DNA from: an uncultured Anaerolineae bacterium | GTDB taxonomy: Bacteria; Chloroflexota; Anaerolineae; Aggregatilineales; Phototrophicaceae | DNA: 64,000 nucleotides | Reading direction: 5' to 3' | Assembly (NCBI GenBank): GCA_934216615.1 | Contig: CAKQCB010000007.1 | Coordinates: 1-64,000, forward strand | The notes under the pieces: model-generated | Told to the model about the DNA's origin: nothing | The model's input: only the letters and a program-made list of their open reading frames with translations | The model's database searches: none | Made by a program: the position numbers and the translations under genes | Part shown: positions 54,187 to 63,923 of the stretch, one piece after another | Numbering within the stretch: the first letter of the stretch is position 1 | Layout: each line of letters starts with the position of its first letter

Positions 54187-56304
54187 TTATTGTGAAAAGG
54201 TGAGTTGGTAATTTCCAATAGTACCACCATAACGCCCACCAAAGTGAGTGGCAATAATAATGTATTGCCCTGTTTCTGACAAGGTAATGTTCGCTATTGC
54301 CGAGTTTCGGTCTTCACCAGCAACGATATCATCGTTCTCTGCAACAACATTTCCGCTCGGCCCTAAGAGGTACAAATAAGGGTCTAATGTACCGGACGTG
54401 TTGATCATTGTCACGTTGATGACATCGCCCGCGTTACCATCAAACACGTACAGATCAAACTTGTTTGCAAACTCAATCGAACCCGAAACCGGACTTCCCG
54501 CAGTAAGGGGAATCGCGGTATCCAAAATGCTCATATAGTCAATATCTTGGATGCCACGAATGATGCCGGCATCGCTCACTTGAACACTTCCATCTGCCAA
54601 GATGGTGAAGCTCATCAAGTAACGTTGCCCCATGATGAAAGACGTATTTTCATTGAAAATTTGCAGGCCGTTATAAGCAATCCCCAAGTTGAAATTCACA
54701 GGGGTGGTATCCGCACAATCATTTTGATACCAAACTTCAACCTCGTAGGTTCCGGGGCGTGGGGTGACATTAGCAGGCCATAACAAGTAGGAATAAGGTG
54801 CCCCACCCGCTTCGGCAGTACGGCAGTTGATATTGCCTTGTGCTGCTAATTGACCACCGCTCGCAGCGATCAAGTTGTCATCATAAATCGCTTCGCCCGA
54901 AGGGTCGCGCACAAGCAGTTGCAAGTCGGCATTGGTTGACCACAGCAGACGGAATTCCAGCGTACCGCGGGGCAAGCTGGTGAAGGCTTCAGGGATTTGA
55001 GCGGTATCTTGGTACACGCTCAGTTCAAAGTCACCTTCTGTACCGCCTAGAGCCTTGGCATAGCGGGTCGCAACAATGGTATAGGTTCCATTATTTGGAA
55101 GCAGAACATTTTGAATCAAAGAATCGGTGATGCCTACGGACTGGTCATCGTTAAATGCAATGATGTTGCCCGCAGAATCCAACAGCGCGAGATATGTATC
55201 TAAACTGCCGGAAATCGCTTGGATGCCGATGCTCAACACTTGATTAGCTTCGCCCGTAAAGCTGTAGGATTGATAAGGCAGATTATTGGTGATCGTGCCG
55301 ATGACAATCCCGCCATCTACAAAAACAGGCGAGGCGTTCGCAATCGCTTCACTCGGTTCAATCGGCAATTGCTGTGTTGTCGTTAACCCTTGCATCGGAT
55401 TTAATTCTTCGGTGCCATCGGCGTACAAGGTAAAGCTGGCTACATACGATTGGGATGGCAGTAATGAGGCTTGGATTGGGGTCAAGGCAACGCCGTCTAT
55501 GGTGATATTGACCGTGAATGAAGTCGCATCGGTGCCTTCACATGCTTGTTGGAAATAGATCAAAACTTCATAACTGCCCGTAGGAACACCGCCCGGTGTC
55601 CATTGAGCCGTTTCAGTCGGGCTGTCCGCAGTGGGGTCTACACACCCTTGGTTGACATTGGGGCCCATCGTTCCACCACTATTCACCGTGGGGGTTTGCC
55701 AATATAACGACCCACCAACTGGATCACGGATTTCAAGGTCGAGGTCGTCATTGGTTTCCCACGTCAAAGACACTTGAATCCCTTGTGTGGTCAAGACTTG
55801 TCCGGTATCCACAACGGTTTCTGTGACTTCGGGCGCATCTACGGCAACCGTTGGAGCGGGGGTCACGGCTTCAGTCGTTTCGGCAGAGGCTAACGCATCT
55901 AATACCAACGTGAAATTCACAGTCTCTAACGCATCTGCGGAAGGGACTTGTAACACGGTGATGTAATACACGCCTGTGGTGTCCACAACCAGTTCATCAA
56001 CGGTGAGTGTCCCATCCCCATCGGTATCATTTGCTTGGGCAACAGGCAAACCAGATACGCTGGTGACCACTGCGGCGAGCGCAGCTTCATCCGCTGTGGC
56101 AATCGTCAGCGAATAGCCTACATCTGACGTCGCATTGAATGAATAGACCTGAATCAGGTTATCCTCGTCTAAAACACCGCTTACTTCAGCGGCAATTGTC
56201 AGCGGCAGCCGTTCAGTTTCAGCCTGAGCAAAAGTCTGCCCAACAAAAACACCCATGATGATGACAAACACAATCAAGAGTGACTGTTTCGTTCTTACAC
56301 GCAT
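54187..56304 (-). CDS. Secreted multidomain protein with PPC and DUF2135/YfaP-like domains
   Basis: 705 residues with a signal peptide ending near FAQAE, and GGAGG eight bases before the start. Three pre-peptidase C-terminal (PPC)-like beta domains (about 30-135, 335-440 and 605-705) alternate with two domains that share LxWxTNxDLxLxxRDPxG and a paired-Cys pattern (about 170-290 and 450-570), resembling YfaP/DUF2135. PPC signature patterns include YSFTGEANQVLSIGI and GTLDPYLYLLGPSGNVVAEN. No peptidase is attached, so it may be a stand-alone surface or matrix protein. It lies in the envelope gene block. Confidence 0.8.
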   Translation of the reverse strand: MRVRTKQSLLIVFVIIMGVFVGQTFAQAETERLPLTIAAEVSGVLDEDNLIQVYSFNATSDVGYSLTIATADEAALAAVVTSVSGLPVAQANDTDGDGTLTVDELVVDTTGVYYITVLQVPSADALETVNFTLVLDALASAETTEAVTPAPTVAVDAPEVTETVVDTGQVLTTQGIQVSLTWETNDDLDLEIRDPVGGSLYWQTPTVNSGGTMGPNVNQGCVDPTADSPTETAQWTPGGVPTGSYEVLIYFQQACEGTDATSFTVNITIDGVALTPIQASLLPSQSYVASFTLYADGTEELNPMQGLTTTQQLPIEPSEAIANASPVFVDGGIVIGTITNNLPYQSYSFTGEANQVLSIGIQAISGSLDTYLALLDSAGNIIAFNDDQSVGITDSLIQNVLLPNNGTYTIVATRYAKALGGTEGDFELSVYQDTAQIPEAFTSLPRGTLEFRLLWSTNADLQLLVRDPSGEAIYDDNLIAASGGQLAAQGNINCRTAEAGGAPYSYLLWPANVTPRPGTYEVEVWYQNDCADTTPVNFNLGIAYNGLQIFNENTSFIMGQRYLMSFTILADGSVQVSDAGIIRGIQDIDYMSILDTAIPLTAGSPVSGSIEFANKFDLYVFDGNAGDVINVTMINTSGTLDPYLYLLGPSGNVVAENDDIVAGEDRNSAIANITLSETGQYIIIATHFGGRYGGTIGNYQLTFSQ

Positions 56305-56452
56305 GGAGTCAACCTCCCTGTTTCTGGTCGAATTCTTACTAAAACAATTGCTTTCGCAAAATCAAGTGTAATCGATTGCCTATAAACGCGCTATGGTCGA
56401 ACCCAACGCTTACCTGACGTTAAGCTTAATATCGGGGTGAGAATACTCAATT

Positions 56453-57691
56453 CTAATTTGAGCTGTTTGCAAGTTGTTGTAGGCTCAATTCGACAAATGA
56501 GGTCGTCCCTTCGACAACATCGACAATTTGCGAAACGCGGTTGCCATAGATCGTCGTGATGACTTCATAGCGCCCAACGGGGACATCTGCCACAACAAAA
56601 TTTTCATTCCAAACGGGGTCACTATTCATATCGACGGTTGTGCCACGAAAGATATACGTAGTCGTCGTGTCAGTGATCAGGCCACGCGCCCAATCGCGCA
56701 CTGTCACATCCGCATCCAAGACCCAATCACCATTTTGATCGGTCACACGTCCCGCAATGATGCCAGTGCCGACATAGGGAACCATCCACAAAGCGGGGTT
56801 CACCGTCGAACCATACTCATCACGGTCTAGGCGAATTTCAAAATGGACGTGCGGGCCGGTCACATTTCCGGTGTTGCCAACCAACCCAATCGGGTCGCCT
56901 GCTTGCACATACTGGCCAGGCACAACCAACACGGAAGCCAAGTGCGCATACAACGAATATAACCGCTGTCCGTCATAGCCAAAATCATGTTCGATGCGCA
57001 CAACAATCCCGTAACTTGAAGTTTGTTGGAAACCCGACCCTGCCCACGTCACAAAACCCGAACCAGCCGCGCGGACGGTCTCGCCAATCGGGTTCGGCAT
57101 ATCTAAACCTGAGTGGATACGCCATTCATTATCGGGGCCGTCAGAGCCATAGGGATAGTAGAACAAACCGCGATTATTCGCGTTCGAATCCACCGGACGC
57201 ATGAACCAGTAATGATCTCGCCCTAATGGGTCACGCGACAATGGCGGGATTAACGGCGGTGGCTGCCACGCTTGTGGGGGTTGTGTGACATAAATTGCCG
57301 TGACGGGAATTTGCGTTGCGGCAACTTGTAACACGCTGGTGGCTTGGGGGATAGTCGGCGTTGCGCCCAAAACCACTTGCGAAGAATTCCCACTTGCGAT
57401 TTCTTCCGGCAGTAACGGTGACGCCGTCGCAACTGCGGCTAAAGCCAGTGTTGGCGGAATAAACGCGCCCGTCGGAATCGCAATCGTCGGTAAGGGCGTG
57501 CTTTGACTTCCAAAGCCGTCGCGCAGAATACTTTCCCACGCATTTTCTTCTGCTGTCGGTTGCACTTCTGTTGGGATAATCACCCGTACAGGGGCCGCGG
57601 GCGTGGCATTCTGCGCTAACAAGATGCCGAATATGCCCAACACGACCATCACAATCAATATTGCGGGAATTCCTCCACCCTGCCGTTGCAT
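56453..57691 (-). CDS. M23-family peptidoglycan DD-endopeptidase, membrane-anchored
   Basis: 412 residues. An N-terminal TM helix (about 8-26) and a long Ala/Thr/Pro-rich linker lead to an M23 (lysostaphin-like) domain at about 190-310. The metal ligands are in HSGLDM (His and Asp), YAHL, and HVHFE. The C-terminal part (GTGIIAGRVTDQNGDWVLDADVTV and on) is a carboxypeptidase-regulatory-like beta domain. It would cut cross-links in peptidoglycan outside the membrane. It starts three bases after the TolB-like gene, and its ribosome site (GGGGA) lies inside that gene. Confidence 0.9.
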   Translation of the reverse strand: MQRQGGGIPAILIVMVVLGIFGILLAQNATPAAPVRVIIPTEVQPTAEENAWESILRDGFGSQSTPLPTIAIPTGAFIPPTLALAAVATASPLLPEEIASGNSSQVVLGATPTIPQATSVLQVAATQIPVTAIYVTQPPQAWQPPPLIPPLSRDPLGRDHYWFMRPVDSNANNRGLFYYPYGSDGPDNEWRIHSGLDMPNPIGETVRAAGSGFVTWAGSGFQQTSSYGIVVRIEHDFGYDGQRLYSLYAHLASVLVVPGQYVQAGDPIGLVGNTGNVTGPHVHFEIRLDRDEYGSTVNPALWMVPYVGTGIIAGRVTDQNGDWVLDADVTVRDWARGLITDTTTTYIFRGTTVDMNSDPVWNENFVVADVPVGRYEVITTIYGNRVSQIVDVVEGTTSFVELSLQQLANSSN

Positions 57692-57694
57692 TGA

Positions 57695-59902
57695 TTATTC
57701 CCCTTGCTGTCCTTCAGCGATGGGTTCTTCCACCACTTCCGGATTTTGTATTTCTGTTTCTTCAGGAATTGGCGTTGGCGCCAACTGCTGAATGATCGCT
57801 GTAGGTGTCACGTTACTGCTGTTTGCGCTGGGTATGGCTGTTGGCGCAAAATTGATCAACTGCCCTTCTGGGTAGATTTCACGCATCGCATCGTACCAAT
57901 CTAAGCCGTTGCGCTGTTCAAACAACCAATAATTCATGGTGTTTGAATTGGCGCGCCAATCGTTCCCCGCAGGCGCACGATTCCATAAATAGTCGAGCGC
58001 GAGTTGGGTGAAATCGATGTAATAACCTTCAGGCATTTGTGACCGAATCCGCCCACCTTGATCATAGGCTTGGATATCCCCTTGGGTACGGCTGGCAAAG
58101 TCCCAAGGCATCATCCGTAAGGGTTCGCCCAATTGCCCTGACTGGGCATCATCTGCGGCACGGACATACACACGCCACAAGGTTTCGACACCAATATCTT
58201 CCCGCACAACTTCGATGAACGGCGGGAAGCCGACAATCGAATTACGGGTGATAGAAAACGCCCGTCCCGTAAGTAACCAACTACGGCGCGGAATACCGGG
58301 TTCCGGTGGACGATCCAAAGGCCAGAATGCATCATCTAACCGCCCGAGGAAATCCCACCCTGCGGTAAGCAAGGTCGCTTCGCGCAAGGCGTTGAAAGAA
58401 TCATTCACGGTACTGCTTAAAGCGGGGTTCTCCACGTTCACACTGACAAGTGAGTTCAATGCAAAGGGTGGATCGCCCGGCCGTTCATCCACTTGTTCGA
58501 TAAAAAGCGGTTCGGTGCGAGCAGGTGGTAAACTTCCCCGATTGACGAGCGCAGGCGGCAAAGGGGATTCGGTCCACACAGGGCTGTTAGACCCTAACGG
58601 GACAGGTAGAATCGTCGTGATCAACCCTGCGTTAGAATACGGGCTGGCGATGAGTTGTGTACCGTCGATGGTGTCTACGGTGAAAATCACGCTGCTACCA
58701 TCAGGTGACCATGACGGAATCCGTCCCCGATCTAAGACCTGCGCGGGCGAACCGATATCCGACGCAGACTTCACAAAAATCTTTTCCACGCCTTGATCGT
58801 ATGCGCTGTACGCCAGCAAATTGGTATTCGAATCTGGATGCCATGCGGCGTAGTCTTCATTACGGTCAGGGGTATTGGTGACATTCACCACACTTTGATC
58901 GTCCAGCGAGAAGACATAAATATCTTGGTTGCCATCGCGCCAGCTTGTGAAGGCGATACGACGGCCATCAGGCGACCATGCAGGCGAAAAATCCGGCGCG
59001 TCGGAATTTCCCGGAAGGCGGATCGGCGCTTGTGAGCCGTCAATGCGCATGATGTAAATATCGAGGTTATTCCCCTGATAGCTTTCATAAACAAGCCATT
59101 CACCATCAGGACTCCAATTCGCGCCAGCTTGGAATGACAGGTCATACGTCATACGGGTAGATTCGCCTGTCGCGACCTCATAGACATAAATTTCCCAGTT
59201 GTCATCTTGACGAGAAGCATAGGCTAAACGGGTGCCATCCGGCGACCATGCCGGGTCACGATCATCTTCGAGACTGTTGGTGATGCGAATGGGCGAACGG
59301 CTGCCTACAGGCACGACCCAAATATCTTGCTGTCCGTTTTCGCGCACCACATAAGCGAGGCTTCCTTGTACCGATAACACCGAAGGCAACGGGGTCACCG
59401 TCGGCACAGGCGTCGATAAAACGGAGACTTGCGTCGGCATCCCCTGTCCGACATCAGTGCTTGCAAAGAGGTTTGACGCGGAAGAATCCACCCCCAGCGG
59501 TGAGCCTGTGATGGCGCCGTTGTTCAAACGGCTGGGCGATGTCGCCCATAGAACCACCCCCACCAACGCCAGCAAAAGAATGACTGTCAGCGCGCTCAGC
59601 GTTCTATTTTGTCGTTTTAAGGGGTCTTCGACGACAACGGCGGTCATTTCGGCGCGGGCCGCCCGCCGTGCCATCATATTGGCAGTTGTGCCGCGTATGC
59701 CTTCAGCGCCGCCCCTGTTCAACCGTTTGCCGAGAAGCGCATTGAAAATGAAAATAATAGGTTTCAGAAGCAGGCTTAAGATTGCCCCCAATATCCCGGT
59801 GAGGATACTCAGACCATCAAGCGTTAGCTCAACGACACCTACTAAAGTTTTTAATGCAACGATGCTAAGTTTGTCTGTAAGCCGGTATGCGCGAACGAGC
59901 AT
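57695..59902 (-). CDS. Membrane-anchored TolB-like beta-propeller protein
   Basis: 735 residues. A short basic segment and TM helices lie within residues 1-130, with one clear helix near ALTVILLLALVGVVLWA. Residues 165-420 hold PD40/TolB-like propeller blades marked by repeated WSPDG motifs (AWSPDGTRLAYAS, NWSPDGEWLVYES, AWSPDGRRIAFTS). Residues 440-700 are an unassigned domain. In this lineage such proteins are extracytoplasmic and probably bind other envelope components. It is read with the M23 peptidase that follows after three bases. Confidence 0.87.
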   Translation of the reverse strand: MLVRAYRLTDKLSIVALKTLVGVVELTLDGLSILTGILGAILSLLLKPIIFIFNALLGKRLNRGGAEGIRGTTANMMARRAARAEMTAVVVEDPLKRQNRTLSALTVILLLALVGVVLWATSPSRLNNGAITGSPLGVDSSASNLFASTDVGQGMPTQVSVLSTPVPTVTPLPSVLSVQGSLAYVVRENGQQDIWVVPVGSRSPIRITNSLEDDRDPAWSPDGTRLAYASRQDDNWEIYVYEVATGESTRMTYDLSFQAGANWSPDGEWLVYESYQGNNLDIYIMRIDGSQAPIRLPGNSDAPDFSPAWSPDGRRIAFTSWRDGNQDIYVFSLDDQSVVNVTNTPDRNEDYAAWHPDSNTNLLAYSAYDQGVEKIFVKSASDIGSPAQVLDRGRIPSWSPDGSSVIFTVDTIDGTQLIASPYSNAGLITTILPVPLGSNSPVWTESPLPPALVNRGSLPPARTEPLFIEQVDERPGDPPFALNSLVSVNVENPALSSTVNDSFNALREATLLTAGWDFLGRLDDAFWPLDRPPEPGIPRRSWLLTGRAFSITRNSIVGFPPFIEVVREDIGVETLWRVYVRAADDAQSGQLGEPLRMMPWDFASRTQGDIQAYDQGGRIRSQMPEGYYIDFTQLALDYLWNRAPAGNDWRANSNTMNYWLFEQRNGLDWYDAMREIYPEGQLINFAPTAIPSANSSNVTPTAIIQQLAPTPIPEETEIQNPEVVEEPIAEGQQGE

Positions 59903-60158
59903 AAGAGAATGGCGAACCTATTCTAATTTGAAGTTGAATGAATTTAACCAAAAACCGCAAAAAGTTTCTACACAAGATATCCATTGTAGCTTTGAACAGT
60001 CACTGTAGCAATTTATCATATTTCCTAAGCGTGCATAAAGCGTCAGGTTACCTTCATTGACCGTTTCTCAAACCTGATGTAACTTAAAAACAACTTGATT
60101 GCATGAAATTCCATACATCAATCTCTTATTATTCGAATTATTTTTGGGGGAAACCGCT

Positions 60159-61349
60159 ATGCTTTTCTCGCTACGTCCATTTAAGCGTATCGTTGCCATT
60201 GCCATACCCTGCGTTATATTGGGCGTACTACCAGCGTTTGCCCAACAAAACACGTATGTTGTTCAAGCGGGGGATAGCCTTTTTCGCATTGCTCAAAATT
60301 ACGGACTGAGCGTGAATGATCTCGCCGCCGCCAATAATATTGTGAATACATGGCAAATTTTCGCGGGACAAACGTTGGTTATCCCAAGTGCAACAGCGCC
60401 CGACCCCGTTTTTCAAACGATTGATCCTACATCCCTTTTGCCCGTTGATCCCATCACGGGGGCGCCGAGTTTCCCAATCAGCCAATTAAGCGCCGAAACC
60501 TTGATTGAAAGCGCCCCTGCCCCCGTGGAAGTAGCCGCTGCTCCCACAACAGTGAACACCAGCTATCACACCATTCAACGCGGGGAAACATTGGCTTCTA
60601 TCGCCTCGCAATATGGTTTGACCAGCGACCAGCTTGCCGCGCAAAACAATATCAGCAATCCTAACTTGATCTACGCAGGCCAACAGCTCATCGTCGGGAC
60701 TGTCGCCACCGCTGTGATGGAAGTCCCTGTTCAACCTGTTGAAGTGAATTCCGTTCCGCCAGTGGTCAGCAATATCCCGACAGAGAATGTGTATCATCTG
60801 GTTCAGCCCGGGGAACATCTCGCCCAAATCGCCAGTAGATATGGCGTGAGTTGGACAGCCATCGCATCGGTTAATAATATTTATAACCCGAACCAAGTTT
60901 TTGCAGGGCAAGAACTCATCATCCCCTTCAGCGCTTCGGCGGAACTGAACAATGGCATCAACCTTGTGGCCGCCGCACCGCCTGCCCCGACGGGGATTGG
61001 CCGTGAAATCCTTGTAGATTTGAGCGATTCGCGCATTTACGCCTATGAAAACGGTGTTCTGCTTCGGAATGTCCTCGTCTCGACGGGCTTACCTGCAACC
61101 CCAACCGTATTAGGCGATTACACGGTTCAACGGAAGTATGTGAGCAGTCCCATGAGCGGGCCGGGATATTACCTGCCGGATGTGCCCTATTCGATGTATT
61201 TCTTTGAAGGCTATGCGATTCACGGGACTTACTGGCATAGTAACTTCGGCCAACCGATGAGCCATGGTTGTGTCAATTTGCCCACGCCTGAAGCCGAATG
61301 GTTCTATAATTTCGCCCCTATCGGCACGCCTGTCCGCGTTCAACCGTAA
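60159..61349 (+). CDS. L,D-transpeptidase (YkuD) with three LysM domains, exported
   Basis: 396 residues from ATG 60159, with GGGGGA seven bases upstream; an in-frame start at 60099 is weaker. A signal peptide (to about FAQQN) is followed by three LysM domains, each opening YxxxQxGE/DxL and ending LIxP (about 35-80, 140-185 and 220-265). A YkuD domain follows (about 285-396) with the catalytic motif SHGCVNLP and an upstream HGTYWH. It binds peptidoglycan and makes 3-3 cross-links or attaches proteins. It lies opposite the M23/TolB pair, so the region carries several cell-wall enzymes. Confidence 0.93.
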   Translation: MLFSLRPFKRIVAIAIPCVILGVLPAFAQQNTYVVQAGDSLFRIAQNYGLSVNDLAAANNIVNTWQIFAGQTLVIPSATAPDPVFQTIDPTSLLPVDPITGAPSFPISQLSAETLIESAPAPVEVAAAPTTVNTSYHTIQRGETLASIASQYGLTSDQLAAQNNISNPNLIYAGQQLIVGTVATAVMEVPVQPVEVNSVPPVVSNIPTENVYHLVQPGEHLAQIASRYGVSWTAIASVNNIYNPNQVFAGQELIIPFSASAELNNGINLVAAAPPAPTGIGREILVDLSDSRIYAYENGVLLRNVLVSTGLPATPTVLGDYTVQRKYVSSPMSGPGYYLPDVPYSMYFFEGYAIHGTYWHSNFGQPMSHGCVNLPTPEAEWFYNFAPIGTPVRVQP

Positions 61350-61353
61350 ATCA

Positions 61354-61427
61354 AAAGTGAGGGATGATCCTCTCACCTTTTTCACGAAATTCTAAAACAA
61401 AAAGATGCTCATATGAGCATCTTTTTT
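61354..61427 (+). terminator. Tandem terminators after the LysM/YkuD gene
   Basis: A first hairpin (GTGAG...CTCAC at about 61357-61376, then T5) is followed by a perfect AAAGATGCTCATATGAGCATCTTT palindrome (61401-61424) with a T tract. The second also suits the convergent HD-protein gene. Confidence 0.78.
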
Positions 61428-61445
61428 ATTCGCTATATGCGTTCC

Positions 61446-62009
61446 TTAAACGCCATTTAACCCTAATTCTTCAGCATGGGCTTGCATGGAACGAAGCACA
61501 AGGGGCACATGAAATTCCCACAAGTCCACCTCTAAGGTGGATGCACCATGCACAATATCATCGCGGTTCACACCAGCAGCAAAGGTTTTATCTTTCCACT
61601 TCTTTTTGATGGATGAAACTTCCACGTCTTGAATATTTTTTGAAGGGCGCACTAAGGTCACCGCGGTGATCAACCCTGTGAGTTCATCCACAGCATAGAG
61701 CGCTTTATCGCGCAAGGTGATGCGTTCATCCGCTGCCAGTGGCCCATGACTGAGGATCGTGCGAACATCTTCTTCGCCGAGTCCACGTTCCCGTAAAATC
61801 GGCGCGCCATCCATCGGGTGTTGTTCGAGTGTCGGGTGAATTTCCCAATCAAAGTCATGGAGTAAGCCGACCAACCCCCAACTGTCTTCATCTTCACCAT
61901 AGTGTTGAGCGTAGCCACGCATCGCAAACTCTACAGAGAGCATGTGTTTACGCAAACTATCTGACTTCACAAATTCACACACGATATCCCATGCTTGCTG
62001 ACGATCCAT
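61446..62009 (-). CDS. HD-domain phosphohydrolase-like protein
   Basis: 187 residues. The HD domain has GLLHDFDWE, a second His in EQHPMDGAPIL, and Asp in YAVDELTGLITAV; it looks like a small metal-dependent phosphohydrolase. It starts three bases after the kinase gene stops, so the two are translated together. The substrate is unknown. A role on nucleotides or a signalling molecule would be typical of the family. Confidence 0.87.
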   Translation of the reverse strand: MDRQQAWDIVCEFVKSDSLRKHMLSVEFAMRGYAQHYGEDEDSWGLVGLLHDFDWEIHPTLEQHPMDGAPILRERGLGEEDVRTILSHGPLAADERITLRDKALYAVDELTGLITAVTLVRPSKNIQDVEVSSIKKKWKDKTFAAGVNRDDIVHGASTLEVDLWEFHVPLVLRSMQAHAEELGLNGV

Positions 62010-62012
62010 GCT

Positions 62013-63923
62013 TTACTGTCCTTCAAATACATTCACGCTAATTTGTATCGGGTCACCAATAATGATTTGTCCCGGGGTGAGCAGTTGCCAAGTTCCCACG
62101 TATAGCGCGCCACGTACAGGGGTACGCCCTGCAAACACCAACGTGATAGCTTCGCCTACGGAAACCCGTTGGGGAATGAAGATACGCGGGCCTACGTCGA
62201 AGTCCTCACCTTGAATGAACGTGAGCGATGTGAGACGTTCCCATGCACAAGTTCCCGTATTCAATAGGGTGATTTCGCGGGTATACGTGCGGTTCGCCTC
62301 ATAAAAATCACCATCAATGCGCGACTGTTCCACGATGGCGTAATCAAAGTCACAAGCGGCGATGGTCGCAGTTTGGATCTCTAAGAGATGTGTCGCTTGG
62401 ATCAACGTCAAGGTGATGTCTTGCGTCGGCGTTAAGGTGAGGGTGGGCACCAGCGTCTCTGTCGGTGTTAAGGTGGTTGTCGGCGTTGTCGTTGGGCTTA
62501 ACGTCACGGTTGGTGTGTTGGTGATCACCGTCGGTGTAATCGTCGGCGTTGAGGTGTTTGAAGGCCGTGTCGTCGGCGTTAACGTGGATGTCGGGGTTGG
62601 GGTTGGGCTTAATGTCACAGTCGGCGTGAACGTTGCGGTTTCAGTGGGCACCAGCAGTAACGCTTCCGCCGTTTGGGTCGGGCGTGTATCCTCTGTCGCG
62701 GTGAACGTAGGCGTTGGTGTAGATGTCGGCGCTTCAATGCCTAGTATCATCCCCCACTGGTCGCGCAGGCCGATAAACACGATCACCAATGCTAAGAAAA
62801 CAACACTTAATAACCAGAACCATAACGGTACACTGCGCGCAGGCCGTACAGGAACGGCTTCGATATATTCTGATTTTTGATTGGTAATTTCATTGTCAGT
62901 GGCGGTTTGAGCGCGACGGCGAAAGGCTTCTTCGACTAACTGCGTAGTTTGAACGATCCTACCTGTGCGCTCAATCGGTAAGGCTTCGGCTATATTCTCC
63001 GTATTTAAGATAAGCGTCTTTTGTACCGCGCCAGCAATCTTGGCAGGGGCATCAACCGTCACCGCATTGGGATAGGTCAGATTGTCCTGTTTCTCTATTT
63101 CCTCAAGGTCAGCAATTAGTTCTGACGCTTTTTGATAACGGTCTACAGGTTCTTTGGCAAGTAGTTTATACACCACTCGCTCTAAAGCAGAGGGTAGTTC
63201 AGGGTTAAATTGACGCGGTGAAGGCACGACTTCACCAATGTGCATGAGCGCAACGCCTAATGGGGTATCGGCATCAAAGGGTAAACGTCCAGTCACCATT
63301 TGATATAAGATCACCCCAAGCGAGTATAAGTCAGAGCGTTCGTCGCCCGCTTCGCCCATCGCTTGTTCAGGGGCCATATATGCAGGCGTGCCGATCATCC
63401 CCCCACTGGCCGTTTGTTGGTTTCGGTTCACGATCTTGGCAATACCAAAATCGGTCAAGACCACACGGCAGTTTTGGGCTTCGTCTAACATCAAGTTGCC
63501 GGGTTTGACATCACGGTGAATCATGCCTTGCGAATGTGCGTAATCGAGCGCGCTGGCCGCCTGCCGTATAAAGCGCAAGACTTCATGCAAAGGCAGTAAG
63601 GAACGTTGAATTTCTAGCTCAGTCAAAACCTCTTTCAGGGACGGGCCTTCGATGAGTTCCATCACCATGTAATAGGTTTCAGTTTCGGTGTCTAAATCAA
63701 AGTCATAGGCTTGGACAATGTTCGGATGGCGAAGCTGCCCAACATTTCCCGCTTCATTTTCAAAGCGCGCTTTGAATTCGGAATCATCCGCCAAGTTCGC
63801 ATGAAGCATTTTGATTGCGACATAGCGTTTTAGCGAAGGATGAAAGGCGCGAAATACATCCGCCGTTCCGCCCCGCCCTAACCGATCTACAATCTCGTAT
63901 TTGCCAATTCGACGAATTACCAC
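62013..63923 (-). CDS. Hanks-type Ser/Thr protein kinase with NBR1-like Ig C-terminal domain
   Basis: 636 residues, starting at GTG 63923. The kinase domain (about 5-270) has LGRGGTADVFR, the Lys in AIKML, IHRDVKPGNLML, DFGIAK and GTPAYMAPEQ, so it should be active. A TM helix at about 370-390 (WFWLLSVVFLALVIVFIGL) separates it from the outside. A Thr-Pro linker (about 400-495) follows, and the last about 115 residues resemble the NBR1-type Ig domain, with ITLLNTGTCAW as the mark, instead of PASTA repeats. It could sense a wall or surface ligand and phosphorylate cytoplasmic targets such as the FHA regulator; this is inferred. The HD protein gene follows. Confidence 0.93.
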   Translation of the reverse strand: MVIRRIGKYEIVDRLGRGGTADVFRAFHPSLKRYVAIKMLHANLADDSEFKARFENEAGNVGQLRHPNIVQAYDFDLDTETETYYMVMELIEGPSLKEVLTELEIQRSLLPLHEVLRFIRQAASALDYAHSQGMIHRDVKPGNLMLDEAQNCRVVLTDFGIAKIVNRNQQTASGGMIGTPAYMAPEQAMGEAGDERSDLYSLGVILYQMVTGRLPFDADTPLGVALMHIGEVVPSPRQFNPELPSALERVVYKLLAKEPVDRYQKASELIADLEEIEKQDNLTYPNAVTVDAPAKIAGAVQKTLILNTENIAEALPIERTGRIVQTTQLVEEAFRRRAQTATDNEITNQKSEYIEAVPVRPARSVPLWFWLLSVVFLALVIVFIGLRDQWGMILGIEAPTSTPTPTFTATEDTRPTQTAEALLLVPTETATFTPTVTLSPTPTPTSTLTPTTRPSNTSTPTITPTVITNTPTVTLSPTTTPTTTLTPTETLVPTLTLTPTQDITLTLIQATHLLEIQTATIAACDFDYAIVEQSRIDGDFYEANRTYTREITLLNTGTCAWERLTSLTFIQGEDFDVGPRIFIPQRVSVGEAITLVFAGRTPVRGALYVGTWQLLTPGQIIIGDPIQISVNVFEGQ

